From: Pseudomonadota bacterium | Lineage (GTDB): Bacteria; Pseudomonadota; Gammaproteobacteria; UBA5335 | Reading direction: 5' to 3' | Assembly: GCA_002862435.1 (NCBI GenBank) | Contig: PKDC01000013.1 | Coordinates: 1 to 64,000, forward strand | DNA length: 64,000 nt | Shown here: in pieces, positions 19,807-30,588 of the stretch | Layout: each line of letters begins with the position of its first letter | Position numbering within the stretch: the stretch's first letter is position 1 | Translations under genes and position numbers: made by a program | The notes under the pieces: model-generated | What the model was told of the DNA's origin: nothing | What the model saw: the letters and a program-made list of their open reading frames with translations, nothing else | Database searches by the model: none

Positions 19807-19973
19807 ATGGATGCTGATGTGACCAAGGAAGCCACCGCCCGCATCAAGATCAACCGGCTGCCGGTTATTCGCCGACGGCGCGCTGCCGGCCCAATTCAGG
19901 CTTGAACCCGGCCATTTTTTCCTTGCGCTGTCGCTGACTTGATCGCGGGCGGCAGGATAGAGCGCCAAGGTGA
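19807..19973 (+). pseudogene. Remnant of type I restriction enzyme R subunit (hsdR N-terminus)
   Basis: From the ATG at 19807 the frame reads DVTKEATARIKINRL, matching the N-terminal (E)ATARIKINKLLEEAGWRF block of HsdR-type proteins. The expected LEAAGW is missing, and the match resumes in a shifted frame from 19862 as RLFADGALPAQFRLEPGHFF, before stopping. This looks like a deletion plus frameshift; the rest of the about 1000-residue protein is absent. No hsdM or hsdS is nearby. Recognition is from memory of the family motif, so moderate confidence. Confidence 0.6.
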
Positions 19974-20015
19974 AAGGCGCGGGGCACGATACCGCTTAAA
20001 TAGCGAGGGCAACGG

Positions 20016-21887
20016 ATGAGCAACGAACGCTTTCCCGCTGATCTGATCGTATCGGTCCAGGATTTCGTCGACTCAGGTTGGAAGTCGGCGCTGGAGCAGG
20101 CCTCTCGCGAGGGATATTCGGCAATGTGGCAGGCATTCTCTGCTGCTGCGCGTTCGGCCATGGAGGAAGGTCGCAATGAGCACGGGAAGGTGCTCTGGCT
20201 GCTTGCCCATGCCTGCTCGATGAGGCTGTTGCCGTCGAGTCAGAACGATCCATTCGAACCCTCCCCGGTATTCCGCAATCGCCGGTCGGTCATTCCGGAC
20301 GATCTATTTGAAGCTGACATCCAATTTTTTGCCGAGATCGTCGATGCGGTAGACGACATCTGGCTGAAGGCGAGACTTGCCGATCTGGCTTGGCTGAAAA
20401 GAAAGCCGAGAGGTGTGGCGTTCGCACTTACGGCCATCGACGCTTACCGTTCCATTCCGCTGGACACGGAGACGTGGATTCGCGGTGGTCAGGAATGTTG
20501 GGAGCGAGCCATCAGCTTGGCCCGGATGCTCAAAGCCGGTGCGGGCGATCGGCTTAAGCAAATGGAGGTTTCTATCGTCGCTTCGTTCAATGCCGCAACG
20601 CGACAAGACGGTTTCCTTGGGTACTGGTTAGCGGACCTGCTGAAAACGAACGGATTGGGAGAGCTCCATCGAACTGATATCGCGCAGAAGCTTGAATCTC
20701 TGGCTCGGGAGTTCGATAGCGAAGGCGATCTGAACAGGGCGCGGGAGTATTTCTCTGCGTCCTCCGACTGGTACAGAACTATCCCTGACGAAGCAAAAGC
20801 AGCCGAGATGATGGCGTCTGTCGCCGAGGGCTGGGTCAAGGGGGCCATCGCCCAGGTCTCGTCGGACAACCCGAGTCACGGGGTGGCAGCGAGCTTCTTC
20901 GAGAATGCCATCCAGACCTATCGAACGATCCCCAGAGCCGAGCGAAACGCGCATCGAGTCGATGAGAGGATCGCTGAACTTCGCGCCCATCTGAATGAGT
21001 CTGGAGAGAAAGCTCTGGGCGAAATGCAACTGATCAGCACCCCGGGCGTCGACATCACTCAATTCGTCGAGAACGCTCGAAAGTCTGTCAGCGGGAAATC
21101 GACCACCGAGGCGCTACTGGCTTTCGCCAACCTTCATTGTGGAGTGAAGGTCGACGAGATGCGCGAGCGTGCACTTAAGCAAATGCAGCAGTTTGTATCC
21201 TATTTGCTCTTTTCTTCAACGGTGATGAGCTGCGATGGCCGAGTGATTGCCAAACATCCGGCCATGAGATTTGGTGCAGAGCCCTCGGAAGACGACGAAA
21301 TCGCCATCCGCGCTGAAATGATTCATGACTACGGCATTCTGGTCAGCATCGTGGTTCATGGCGATATCTGGCCTGCACTTGAAGTTCTGCTGCTCGAACA
21401 TCGGCTGCGCGAGGCCGATTTCATCGGCCTTGCCAATCAATCACCCATCATCCCGAAGGGGAGAGCCGGGCTTTTCGGCAAGGCCTTGTTCGCGGGTTTC
21501 GACCGGGATTTCGTCACGGCACTGCACCTATTGATACCGCAGATCGAGCACTTGGTTCGCGTACATCTCAAGCAGGCAGGGGCCAAGACGACGAATCTCG
21601 ACAAGGATGGCATTGAGAACGAAAACGGGATGAGCACCTTAATGGACCTGCCAGAAGCCGAGCAGGTTTTCGGCAAGGACCTCGCCTTTGAGCTCAAGGC
21701 GCTTTTCTGCGATCCCTTCGGACCCAATCTGCGCAACGAACTGGCCCACGGGCTGCTTGACGAAGAAGCATGCCATTCACCGGCTGCCATTTATGCGTGG
21801 TGGTTAGGGTTGCAGCTAGTCTTCAAGACCTGGTGGAATATGGCGCACAAGAACAGTACAGAGGGCGAGGTGGATGCCGATGGCTGA
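20016..21887 (+). CDS. DUF4209-type protein with C-terminal HEPN-like motif; putative defence protein
   Basis: 623 residues, no signal peptide or membrane segments. The N-terminal two-thirds is helical and TPR-like (many W/Y-A patterns such as AREYFSASSDWYRTIPDEAKAAEM). The C-terminal part matches what I know of DUF4209: GPNLRNELAHGLLDEE, then AIYAWWLGLQLVF. The R573-x4-H578 (RNELAH) is the RNase motif of HEPN proteins, many of which are toxins or abortive-infection effectors. GC is clearly lower than in the flanking core genes. It is followed 10 nt later by a broken GHKL ATPase and preceded by an hsdR remnant, so it is probably the last intact gene of a defence island. A role in defence is inference. 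Confidence 0.7.
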   Translation: MSNERFPADLIVSVQDFVDSGWKSALEQASREGYSAMWQAFSAAARSAMEEGRNEHGKVLWLLAHACSMRLLPSSQNDPFEPSPVFRNRRSVIPDDLFEADIQFFAEIVDAVDDIWLKARLADLAWLKRKPRGVAFALTAIDAYRSIPLDTETWIRGGQECWERAISLARMLKAGAGDRLKQMEVSIVASFNAATRQDGFLGYWLADLLKTNGLGELHRTDIAQKLESLAREFDSEGDLNRAREYFSASSDWYRTIPDEAKAAEMMASVAEGWVKGAIAQVSSDNPSHGVAASFFENAIQTYRTIPRAERNAHRVDERIAELRAHLNESGEKALGEMQLISTPGVDITQFVENARKSVSGKSTTEALLAFANLHCGVKVDEMRERALKQMQQFVSYLLFSSTVMSCDGRVIAKHPAMRFGAEPSEDDEIAIRAEMIHDYGILVSIVVHGDIWPALEVLLLEHRLREADFIGLANQSPIIPKGRAGLFGKALFAGFDRDFVTALHLLIPQIEHLVRVHLKQAGAKTTNLDKDGIENENGMSTLMDLPEAEQVFGKDLAFELKALFCDPFGPNLRNELAHGLLDEEACHSPAAIYAWWLGLQLVFKTWWNMAHKNSTEGEVDADG

Positions 21888-21897
21888 GTTATAAAAA

Positions 21898-22074
21898 ATG
21901 ACGGTCGACCTGAACGTGCTCGACCACCTCGGGATCAACCTATACAGCACATCGCCGCCATTCTGACCGAGTCCTAGCTAACGCCTGGAACGCTGCGCCG
22001 AGACCGTCGACATCATGATCGACAAAGATCAGAACATCATCGATGACGGTCAGTTTCAGGTGCACATCGTCACA
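21898..22074 (+). pseudogene. Remnant of GHKL (Hsp90-like) ATPase gene, N-terminal part only
   Basis: From the ATG at 21898 the frame reads VDLNVLDHLGINLYS, the conserved start of a family of standalone GHKL ATPases. The match then continues across frames: IAAILTE (about 21950-21970), ANAWNA (about 21979-21996; the ATP-binding Asn of the N box) and AETVDIMIDKDQNII.DDG (about 21998-22050; the DDG motif). At least two frameshifts and an in-frame TAG are present and the gene stops after about 60 codons. The start lies 10 nt behind the DUF4209 gene, as in an operon. Confidence 0.6.
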
Positions 22075-22157
22075 GTGGGCGGATCTTGGTGCGGTACACG
22101 TCCTGCCAGATCCGGTGATCGGTATGGGTCGTCATGCGCCAAGGCGGATGGCTGTGG

Positions 22158-22184
22158 CATAATAGGACCACTTTAGTCCTCTAT
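22158..22184 (+). promoter_or_regulatory. IscR/Rrf2-type operator overlapping a -10 element
   Basis: The 25 nt from 22160 to 22184 align with the type 1 IscR site: GAC and AGTC cores in the right spacing (GACCACTTTAGTC) and a matching right flank (SnTAT end). CATAAT at 22158-22163 could be the -10, so the bound regulator would block RNA polymerase. The ATG of the Rrf2 gene is 12 nt downstream, which points to autoregulation of the suf operon by cluster status. Confidence 0.6.
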
Positions 22185-22196
22185 ACGGGGGGGAAC

Positions 22197-22649
22197 ATGC
22201 TCCGCATCGGCAAGATGACCGATTATGGCGTGGTGGTGATGGCTCACTTGGCCCGTCATCCCGAGGCCATCCAGACTGGCGCGCAGATTGCCGCCGCTTG
22301 CCGAATTACCGTTCCTACGGTCAGCAAGCTGCTCAAGTCGCTGACGCGCGCGGGCCTGCTGATCTCGGTGCGGGGTGTGGCGGGGGGTTACCGTTTGGCG
22401 CGGGCGCCTGCGGAGATTTCGGTGCTGGAGGTGATCGCCGCGCTGGAAGGGCCGTTTGGCCTGACCGAGTGCAGCCGGGTGCCGCAGCGTTGCTCCCAAC
22501 AGGGCGATTGCAGCCTGTCGGACAATTGGGACGTCATCAACCGGGCCGTGCAGGGGGCGTTGCGGGGAGTCAGCCTGTCCCAGATGGCCACGCCCATGCG
22601 AACCCTCAAATGGTATGGCGCTGCGGATCTCCCCGCGGCGCTGCCCTGA
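22197..22649 (+). CDS. Rrf2-family SUF system regulator
   Basis: 150 residues. A winged helix-turn-helix ([20 protein letters not shown]... [18 protein letters not shown]) and wing ([13 protein letters not shown]) are followed by the Fe-S-binding cysteine region (C in LTECSR, RCSQQ, DCSL), as in IscR. It matches the Xanthomonas-type FeS assembly SUF system regulators. I take the ATG at 22197, which has a G-rich ribosome binding site; the open frame upstream lacks homology. Heads the suf operon, 37 nt before sufB. Confidence 0.9.
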   Translation: MLRIGKMTDYGVVVMAHLARHPEAIQTGAQIAAACRITVPTVSKLLKSLTRAGLLISVRGVAGGYRLARAPAEISVLEVIAALEGPFGLTECSRVPQRCSQQGDCSLSDNWDVINRAVQGALRGVSLSQMATPMRTLKWYGAADLPAALP

Positions 22650-22686
22650 ACGTATCATCCCGTTTTTCCGATCGGAGGCCACGCAT

Positions 22687-24135
<1,449 letters not shown>

Positions 24136-24190
24136 AACCTTTTTTCAACCGTGTGTGCGGCGCCCCAGGCGCCCCGGGAAATGAAGATTC

Positions 24191-24948
<758 letters not shown>

Positions 24949-24952
<4 letters not shown>

Positions 24953-26220
24953 GCGAGGCAGCCGTGGCCGCCGTGCGCGCCTATCTGGACCGGGATGCCT
25001 TCGGTGTGGCGCCGGATCCGGCATTGGCCGAGCGCGGCGCGGTTCATCTGGCCGCGGCGGGGCTGCCGGGGGCGCCTGCGGAAAGCTGGCGCCACACCGA
25101 TCCCGCGCCCTTGCTCACGCGAGCCGTCGCGCCCGCGCCGCCCGGTGCGGTTGCCCCGGCGGCGGACGTGTTGCCCCGACTGGTGGGCGCCCTGCGCCGG
25201 GTCTGGGTGAATGGGCAGCCGGCGCCTGCTCTGGCTGAGGGCGCGCCGCCGCCGGGTGTGCGCCTGTGGGCGCTGGAGGACGCTGCCGACGGGGTGGGCG
25301 AGCGGCTCTCTCCGGAACACAGCGGCTTTGCGGCGCTCAATGCCCTGTCCTGGCGCCATGGCGCGGGTCTGGCGCTGGAAGCGGGCGTCAAGCTGGTCGA
25401 GCCGGTGCATCTGCTGTGGTGGTCCCAATCCGGCGATCAGCCCTGGGATGCCCATCCGCGCCTGTTGCTGCGACTGGCGGCGGGAGCATCAGCCACGGTG
25501 GTGATTCACCAGGCTGGTGCCGCGGCGGTTGATGCCTTCCTGGGCAGCGTGCTGGAAGTCGATCTGGCGGCGGGTGCGGCGCTTGATCTGGTGCTGGTGG
25601 ATCAACAGGGCGCCCAGGGCTTCGCGCTGAGCCAGGTGGCCGTGCACGGGGCGCGGGATAGCCGGTTGGGCCTGTGGTTGCTGGATGACGGCGCCGGCTG
25701 GGTGCGGCGCGAACTGGAGCTGACCCTGGCCGAACCGGGCGCGACCCTGGCTTTGCAGGGGCTGGTGCGCGGGCGCCGCGCGCTGCGGGTGGACAACCAG
25801 GTCGTGGTCCACCACCGTGCACCCCAGACCCACAGCCTGCAACAGACCCGCGCCGTGCTGCAGGATCGCGCCCGCGCCGTGTTCGGCGGCGGCGTGCGGG
25901 TGGCGGTGGACGCGCAAGGGATCACGGCGCGCCAGGCCAATGCCACCTTGCTGTTGTCCCGGCGCGCCGAGGTCATTACCAGGCCGGCACTGGAAATCCT
26001 GGCCGATGAGGTGCAGTGCAGCCATGGCGCCAGCGTCGGCCAGCTCGACGAGACAGCGCTGTTCTACCTGCAAAGCCGGGGTCTGGATCGGGAGACGGCG
26101 CGTACCCTGCTGATCGATGCCTTCGCCCGTGCGGCGCTGCCGGATTTGCCAGTGCCGGCCGTGCTGGAATGGGTGTTCGGTCCGGCCGAGGCGGATGCGT
26201 TTCTTGCTGCAACGGTGTGA
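24949..26220 (+). CDS. sufD: Fe-S cluster assembly protein SufD
   Basis: 423 residues from a GTG overlapping the sufC stop. A paralogue of SufB and partner in SufBCD. The N-terminal helical part is Ala-rich and variable; the beta-helix core contains VHHRAPQTHSLQQTRAVLQDRARAVFGG and the C-terminal LADEVQCSHGASVGQLDETALFYLQSRG, which is diagnostic. Confidence 0.95.
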
Positions 26221-26232
26221 AAGAGGCCTGTC

Positions 26233-27492
26233 ATGACTGCATTGCCATCAGCCGCCTTCCCTGACGCCTTCGATGTGGCGCGGGTGCGGCGCGATTTTCC
26301 CATTCTGGATCAGGCCATCCATGGCCATCCGCTGGTCTATCTGGACAACGCGGCCACGGCGCAGAAGCCCCGCGCCGTGCTGGAGGCCATGGACCATTAC
26401 TACCGGGAGTCCAACGCCAACGTCCATCGCGGCGTGCACACCCTGTCCGAGCGCGCCACGGCGCTCTACGAGGGCGGGCGCGACCGGGCGCGGGCCTTCC
26501 TCAATGCGAGGACGCGCGAGGAGATCATTTTCGTGCGCGGCACCACCGAGGCCATCAACCTGGTGGCCCAGAGCTACGCCCGGCCGCGCCTGAAACCGGG
26601 AGATGAAATCCTCATCACCCACCTGGAACACCATTCCAACACCGTGCCCTGGCAGATGGTCTGTGAGCAGACCGGGGCCCGCCTCAAGGTGGTGCCCATC
26701 ACGCCGGACGGGGCGCTGGACCTGGACGCCTTCGAGCGCCTGCTGGGGCCGCGCACGCGGATTTTCGCCGTGGCCCATGTGTCCAACGCCCTGGGCACGG
26801 TGAATCCGATCGCCGAACTCACGGCCCGCGTGCGGGCGGCCGGGGCCATGGTGCTGATCGATGGCGCCCAGGGGGTGCCGCATTGCGCGGTGGATGTGCA
26901 GGCGCTGGATTGCGACTTCTACGCCTTTTCCGCGCACAAGCTCTATGGGCCAACCGGCATTGGCGTGCTCTATGGCCGGCGCGAGGTGCTGGAGGCCATG
27001 CCGCCCTGGCAGGGCGGTGGCGACATGATCCGCACGGTGCGCTTCGAGGGCAGCACCTGGAACGATCTGCCCTACAAGTTCGAGGCCGGCACGCCGGCCA
27101 TCGCCGAGGCGGTGGGCCTGGGGGCGGCGCTGGACTATGTGGACCGCATCGGTCTGGATGCCATCGCCCGCCATGAAGCAGCCTTGTTGAGCTACGCCCT
27201 GGAACGGCTGCGTGAGATCGACGGGCTGCGCTTCATTGGTTCCGCGCCGCAACGGGCCAGCGTGGTGTCCTTCGTGATCGAGGGCGTGCATCCCCATGAC
27301 CTCGGGACCATCCTGGATCATGCCGGGGTGGCGATCCGGGCGGGGCATCATTGCGCCATGCCGGTGATGGACTTTTACGGTGTGCCGGCCACGGCGCGGG
27401 CCTCGCTGGCCTGCTACAACACCACCGCGGACATCGACGCCCTGGTGGCGGCGCTGCAAGGCGCGCGGGATCTGTTCGGAGGGCGGGGTTAA
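26233..27492 (+). CDS. sufS: Cysteine desulfurase SufS
   Basis: 419 residues, a PLP-dependent class V enzyme that takes sulfur from cysteine. The N-terminal block YLDNAATAQKPRAVLEAM, the PLP lysine in FSAHKLYGPTGIGVLYG and the persulfide cysteine in RAGHHCAMP are in place. The stop TAA overlaps the ATG of sufU, so sulfur donor and acceptor are made together. Confidence 0.96.
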   Translation: MTALPSAAFPDAFDVARVRRDFPILDQAIHGHPLVYLDNAATAQKPRAVLEAMDHYYRESNANVHRGVHTLSERATALYEGGRDRARAFLNARTREEIIFVRGTTEAINLVAQSYARPRLKPGDEILITHLEHHSNTVPWQMVCEQTGARLKVVPITPDGALDLDAFERLLGPRTRIFAVAHVSNALGTVNPIAELTARVRAAGAMVLIDGAQGVPHCAVDVQALDCDFYAFSAHKLYGPTGIGVLYGRREVLEAMPPWQGGGDMIRTVRFEGSTWNDLPYKFEAGTPAIAEAVGLGAALDYVDRIGLDAIARHEAALLSYALERLREIDGLRFIGSAPQRASVVSFVIEGVHPHDLGTILDHAGVAIRAGHHCAMPVMDFYGVPATARASLACYNTTADIDALVAALQGARDLFGGRG

Positions 27493-27935
27493 TGGATTTG
27501 CGCGACCTGTATCAGGACATCATCGTCGATCACAACCGCAATCCGCGGAATTTCCGCGCCATCGCGGGCGCCGTCCGGCTGGCCGAAGGCTACAACCCCT
27601 TGTGCGGCGACAAGCTGGTGGTTTACGCGCAGGTCGTGGATGGCCGCGTCGAGGACGTGAGCTTCGTGGGCAGCGGCTGCGCCATTTCCACTGCCTCCGC
27701 CAGCCTGATGACCGAAGCCGTCAAGGGCAAGACGGTTGCCGAGGCCGAAGCCCTGTTCACCGACATGCATGAGCTGCTCACCGGCAAGTCGGACGCGGAC
27801 CCGGAACGGCTGGGCAAGCTGGCCGCGCTGGCGGGAGTCAAGGACTATCCGGCCCGGGTCAAGTGCGCCACCTTGTCCTGGCACACCCTGAACGCCGCCC
27901 TGCACGGGGAGCAGACCCCCGTGCGCACCGAGTGA
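27492..27935 (+). CDS. sufU: SufU-type sulfur-transfer protein
   Basis: 147 residues. The three conserved cysteines lie in NPLCGDK, GSGCAIS and VKCATLSW, and the 20-residue insertion before the last Cys separates SufU from scaffold IscU. SufU is a zinc-dependent acceptor of SufS persulfide, replacing SufE. No SufE or SufA is present in the operon, so this is a SufSU-type system. Confidence 0.92.
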   Translation: MDLRDLYQDIIVDHNRNPRNFRAIAGAVRLAEGYNPLCGDKLVVYAQVVDGRVEDVSFVGSGCAISTASASLMTEAVKGKTVAEAEALFTDMHELLTGKSDADPERLGKLAALAGVKDYPARVKCATLSWHTLNAALHGEQTPVRTE

Positions 27936-27943
27936 GGTCCGCC

Positions 27944-28495
27944 ATGTATTCCCAGCAGTCCGATTACGCGACGCTCTCCCGCGATTGCCTTGGGGTGATG
28001 ATTCCGGCGGGCGATACGGTGGTGCTGCCCGAGGGCGCCGAGGTGCGCATCACCCAGGCCCTGGGCGGCAGCTTCACGGTGTACTACGGCGGCAACCTGG
28101 TGCGTATCGCCGGCAAGGACGCCGATGCCCTGGGCCGTGACGAACCGCCCAGCCCCGAGTTGCCCGCCGATGCCGACGATGCGGCTGTGGCGGCCTGCAT
28201 CGAGGATCAGCTCAAGACCTGTTTCGACCCCGAGATTCCCATCAACATCGTCGATCTGGGGTTGATCTACGACCGGGTGGTGGAGCCCTTGCCCGAGGGC
28301 GGGCGTGCGGTACACATTCGCATGACCTTGACTGCGCCGGGTTGCGGCATGGGCGACATCCTGGCCGATGAAGTCCGGGTCAAGGTGGCGGCGGTGCCCA
28401 CGGTGAAGCGGGTGAGCGTGGAGCTGACCTTCGAGCCGCCGTGGGACCAGAGTCGCATGTCCGAGGAAGCGCGGCTGCAGACCGGGATGTACTGA
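27944..28495 (+). CDS. sufT: Fe-S cluster maturation protein SufT (MIP18/DUF59)
   Basis: 183 residues. The N-terminal part (LSRDCLGVMIPAGDTVVLPEG) and central DUF59 domain (CFDPEIPINIVDLGLIYD and LTAPGCGMGDIL) are those of SufT, which aids Fe-S maturation under high demand. GAGG precedes the ATG at 27944, 8 nt behind sufU. Confidence 0.92.
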   Translation: MYSQQSDYATLSRDCLGVMIPAGDTVVLPEGAEVRITQALGGSFTVYYGGNLVRIAGKDADALGRDEPPSPELPADADDAAVAACIEDQLKTCFDPEIPINIVDLGLIYDRVVEPLPEGGRAVHIRMTLTAPGCGMGDILADEVRVKVAAVPTVKRVSVELTFEPPWDQSRMSEEARLQTGMY

Positions 28496-28496
28496 G

Positions 28497-28769
28497 TTGG
28501 CACTGCCCACGCCCTGGCAATTCGTGCGGCTGGAGCGGGAGGGCCGCTATATCGAGCTGCGCCTGCAACAGGATCTGTTCGGCTGGGTGGTGGTCCGTAC
28601 CTCAGGCGATGGGCAGGGCGGCCGGGGGCAGATGAAAACTATCCCCTGCGCCGACTATCCCGAGGCGATTCATCTCTGGAACCAAGAGGTGCGCGTCCGC
28701 AAGCGGCGTGGCTATATACCGGTCGACGCGCCCGCCGCCGTCTCGAAACCCGAGGTGCTGGCCTCCTGA
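28497..28769 (+). CDS. WGR-domain protein at the end of the suf operon
   Basis: 90 residues from a TTG one base behind the sufT stop. It reads as a lone WGR domain: RYIELRLQQDLFGWVVVRTSGDG, glycine-rich turn, then conserved Ala and the basic VRKRRGY end. WGR domains bind nucleic acid in PARPs and some bacterial proteins. Translational coupling with sufT implies co-expression with Fe-S assembly, but the role is unknown. Moderate confidence in the domain. Confidence 0.65.
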   Translation: MALPTPWQFVRLEREGRYIELRLQQDLFGWVVVRTSGDGQGGRGQMKTIPCADYPEAIHLWNQEVRVRKRRGYIPVDAPAAVSKPEVLAS

Positions 28770-28948
28770 GGCATGTGATTTTTACGGTTGAAGAAGCTCA
28801 TCCTGCCCACCACCGTTCCTTTATTGCAATCGTCGCTGCTCACCATTTAGCGATGCCATACGCGCGGGCAATGCCTCCGGTGCGGCCTGCGTTCTTAACG
28901 CATCCGGCATCCGCATTTTGTCCCCAACCACCCCGGAGCGTGTCCACC

Positions 28949-29230
28949 ATGAGCCATGTCCTGATCATCCATGAAGTCGAGGATTATCCGGCCTGGAAAA
29001 AAATCTTCGATGAGGCGGCCGGCATCCGCAAGGAGGCGGGGGAGCGGTCCTACCAGATCCTGAAGTATCAGGATGATCCCAACAGGATCGTTCACTTCTC
29101 CGCCTGGATTTCGTTGGCGCGGGCCAGGGCATTCTTTGAATCGCCCCGGCTGGTGCAGATCCGCAAGGAGGCGGGCGTCAAGGCGCCAGAGTTCATTTAT
29201 CTGGATGAAATCGAGGCAGGAAAATTATAG
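28949..29230 (+). CDS. Small ABM/dimeric alpha-beta barrel-like protein
   Basis: 93 residues. The pattern HEVEDYPAWKKIFDEAAGIRKEAGERS..ILKYQDDPNRIVHFSAW resembles the dimeric alpha-beta barrel (antibiotic biosynthesis monooxygenase or cyclase-like) proteins. It has no cofactor motif; function unknown. CGGAG lies about 10 nt before the ATG. It is a single gene with about 180 bp of free DNA upstream. Confidence 0.6.
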   Translation: MSHVLIIHEVEDYPAWKKIFDEAAGIRKEAGERSYQILKYQDDPNRIVHFSAWISLARARAFFESPRLVQIRKEAGVKAPEFIYLDEIEAGKL

Positions 29231-29439
29231 CCTGTTGAAAAGCTGGATTTTCACTGCCTGTGGCATGCGCGCCCGATTCGAGTTTCAGCCTGGATCGGGA
29301 TGCTCGAAGCCCGCCTTGGCCAGGCTGGTGCGACAATATGTCACATTCCGTACTGCGCTCCTCGCCGCTAGACTGCTCGCCATCGCCGCATCCGTTCGGC
29401 GTTGAATAACCAACAATCCGGCGAGAGGCGGCAGATTTC

Positions 29440-30525
29440 ATGAACAAGCACATCCATCCCCTGTTTTTTTCCATTGGCCGCCCGATGTGCGTCCTGGGAC
29501 TGTTGGGCGCCGCCGGGCTGGCGCAGGCCCATGAGGATTGGGAAGGCGCACGGGCCGATGCCCACGCCCCGATCGGGGTGATGGGCGATCACGTCCACAA
29601 GCAAGGCCAGTGGATGGTGGGCTACCGCTACATGCCCATGCATCAGGAAGGTCTGCTGGACGGTTCGGACTCGGTCTCCAAGCAAGCCACCTACAGCAGC
29701 AAGGATACCGGCGGCTACGGCTATCACAACGCGCCGAAAGACATGGACATGGCCATGCACATGGTCGAGATCATGTACGCGCCGACCGATCGCTGGACCC
29801 TGATGGCGATGCTCCCCTACATCACCATGGACATGAGTTCCGAGCTGCACGCCCATGGCGATGCCGCGCCAGTGCCTTATGACATGGAATCGGACGGCTT
29901 GGGCGATATTGCCCTGAGCGGCCTGTTCCGCCTGACGCCGGTCAACAGCGCCCATCAGGCGATCCTGAATCTCGGCCTTAGCCTGCCCACCGGCAGCATC
30001 ACCGAAAAGGACAGCATGCCCCACGGTCATGATGGCGCGCCGATGCAGATGCGCATGGAATACCCCATGCAGCTCGGATCGGGCACCTATGACCTCAAGC
30101 CGGGCATCACCTATACCGGCCAGGGCGAACGCTGGTCTTGGGGCGCCCAAGGCATCGCCACCATCCGCACCGGCGAGAATGACGAGGGCTATACCCTGGG
30201 AAATCGCACGGACCTGACCGGCTGGGTGGCCTATGGCTGGACTCCTGCGGTGAGCACCTCCCTGCGGCTGGCAGCCGCGAGCTGGGGCAACATCGACGGT
30301 CAGGACAAGCAGATTTCCCCCACCATGTCGCCCGCAGCCGATCCCCGCGCCCAGGGGGGCGATCGGGTCGATGTGGGTCTGGGCGCCAATTTTTATGTCC
30401 CCGAAGGCCCGTTGCGGGGCCATCGCTTGGGATTGGAAGTCCTCTTGCCGGTCGCCCAACGTCTGGACGGCCCGCAATTGGAGACGGACTGGGCAGCCGT
30501 TCTCGGCTGGCAGTACGCCTTTTGA
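29440..30525 (+). CDS. Met/His-rich outer-membrane protein (MetA-pathway/transporter-like family)
   Basis: 361 residues with a signal peptide ending at AQA-HE (about residue 30). Alternating beta-strand patterns and a C-terminal aromatic residue (WQYAF) point to an outer-membrane beta-barrel. Extracellular-loop-like segments are full of Met and His (for example YMPMHQE, KDMDMAMHMVE, SELHAHGD, MPHGHDGAPMQMRMEY), suggesting binding of copper or another soft metal; that is inference. It is a one-gene unit closed by a strong terminator. Confidence 0.65.
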   Translation: MNKHIHPLFFSIGRPMCVLGLLGAAGLAQAHEDWEGARADAHAPIGVMGDHVHKQGQWMVGYRYMPMHQEGLLDGSDSVSKQATYSSKDTGGYGYHNAPKDMDMAMHMVEIMYAPTDRWTLMAMLPYITMDMSSELHAHGDAAPVPYDMESDGLGDIALSGLFRLTPVNSAHQAILNLGLSLPTGSITEKDSMPHGHDGAPMQMRMEYPMQLGSGTYDLKPGITYTGQGERWSWGAQGIATIRTGENDEGYTLGNRTDLTGWVAYGWTPAVSTSLRLAAASWGNIDGQDKQISPTMSPAADPRAQGGDRVDVGLGANFYVPEGPLRGHRLGLEVLLPVAQRLDGPQLETDWAAVLGWQYAF

Positions 30526-30559
30526 TGTAACCCTCTCAGCCTCTTGTTGCCTGATGTTG

Positions 30560-30588
30560 CGCCGGGGACCCCACCCGGCGTTTTTTTT
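30560..30588 (+). terminator. Intrinsic terminator behind the Met/His-rich gene
   Basis: A perfect 7-bp GC stem (CGCCGGG 30560-30566 with CCCGGCG 30574-30580), 7-nt loop, and eight T (30581-30588). Confidence 0.9.
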
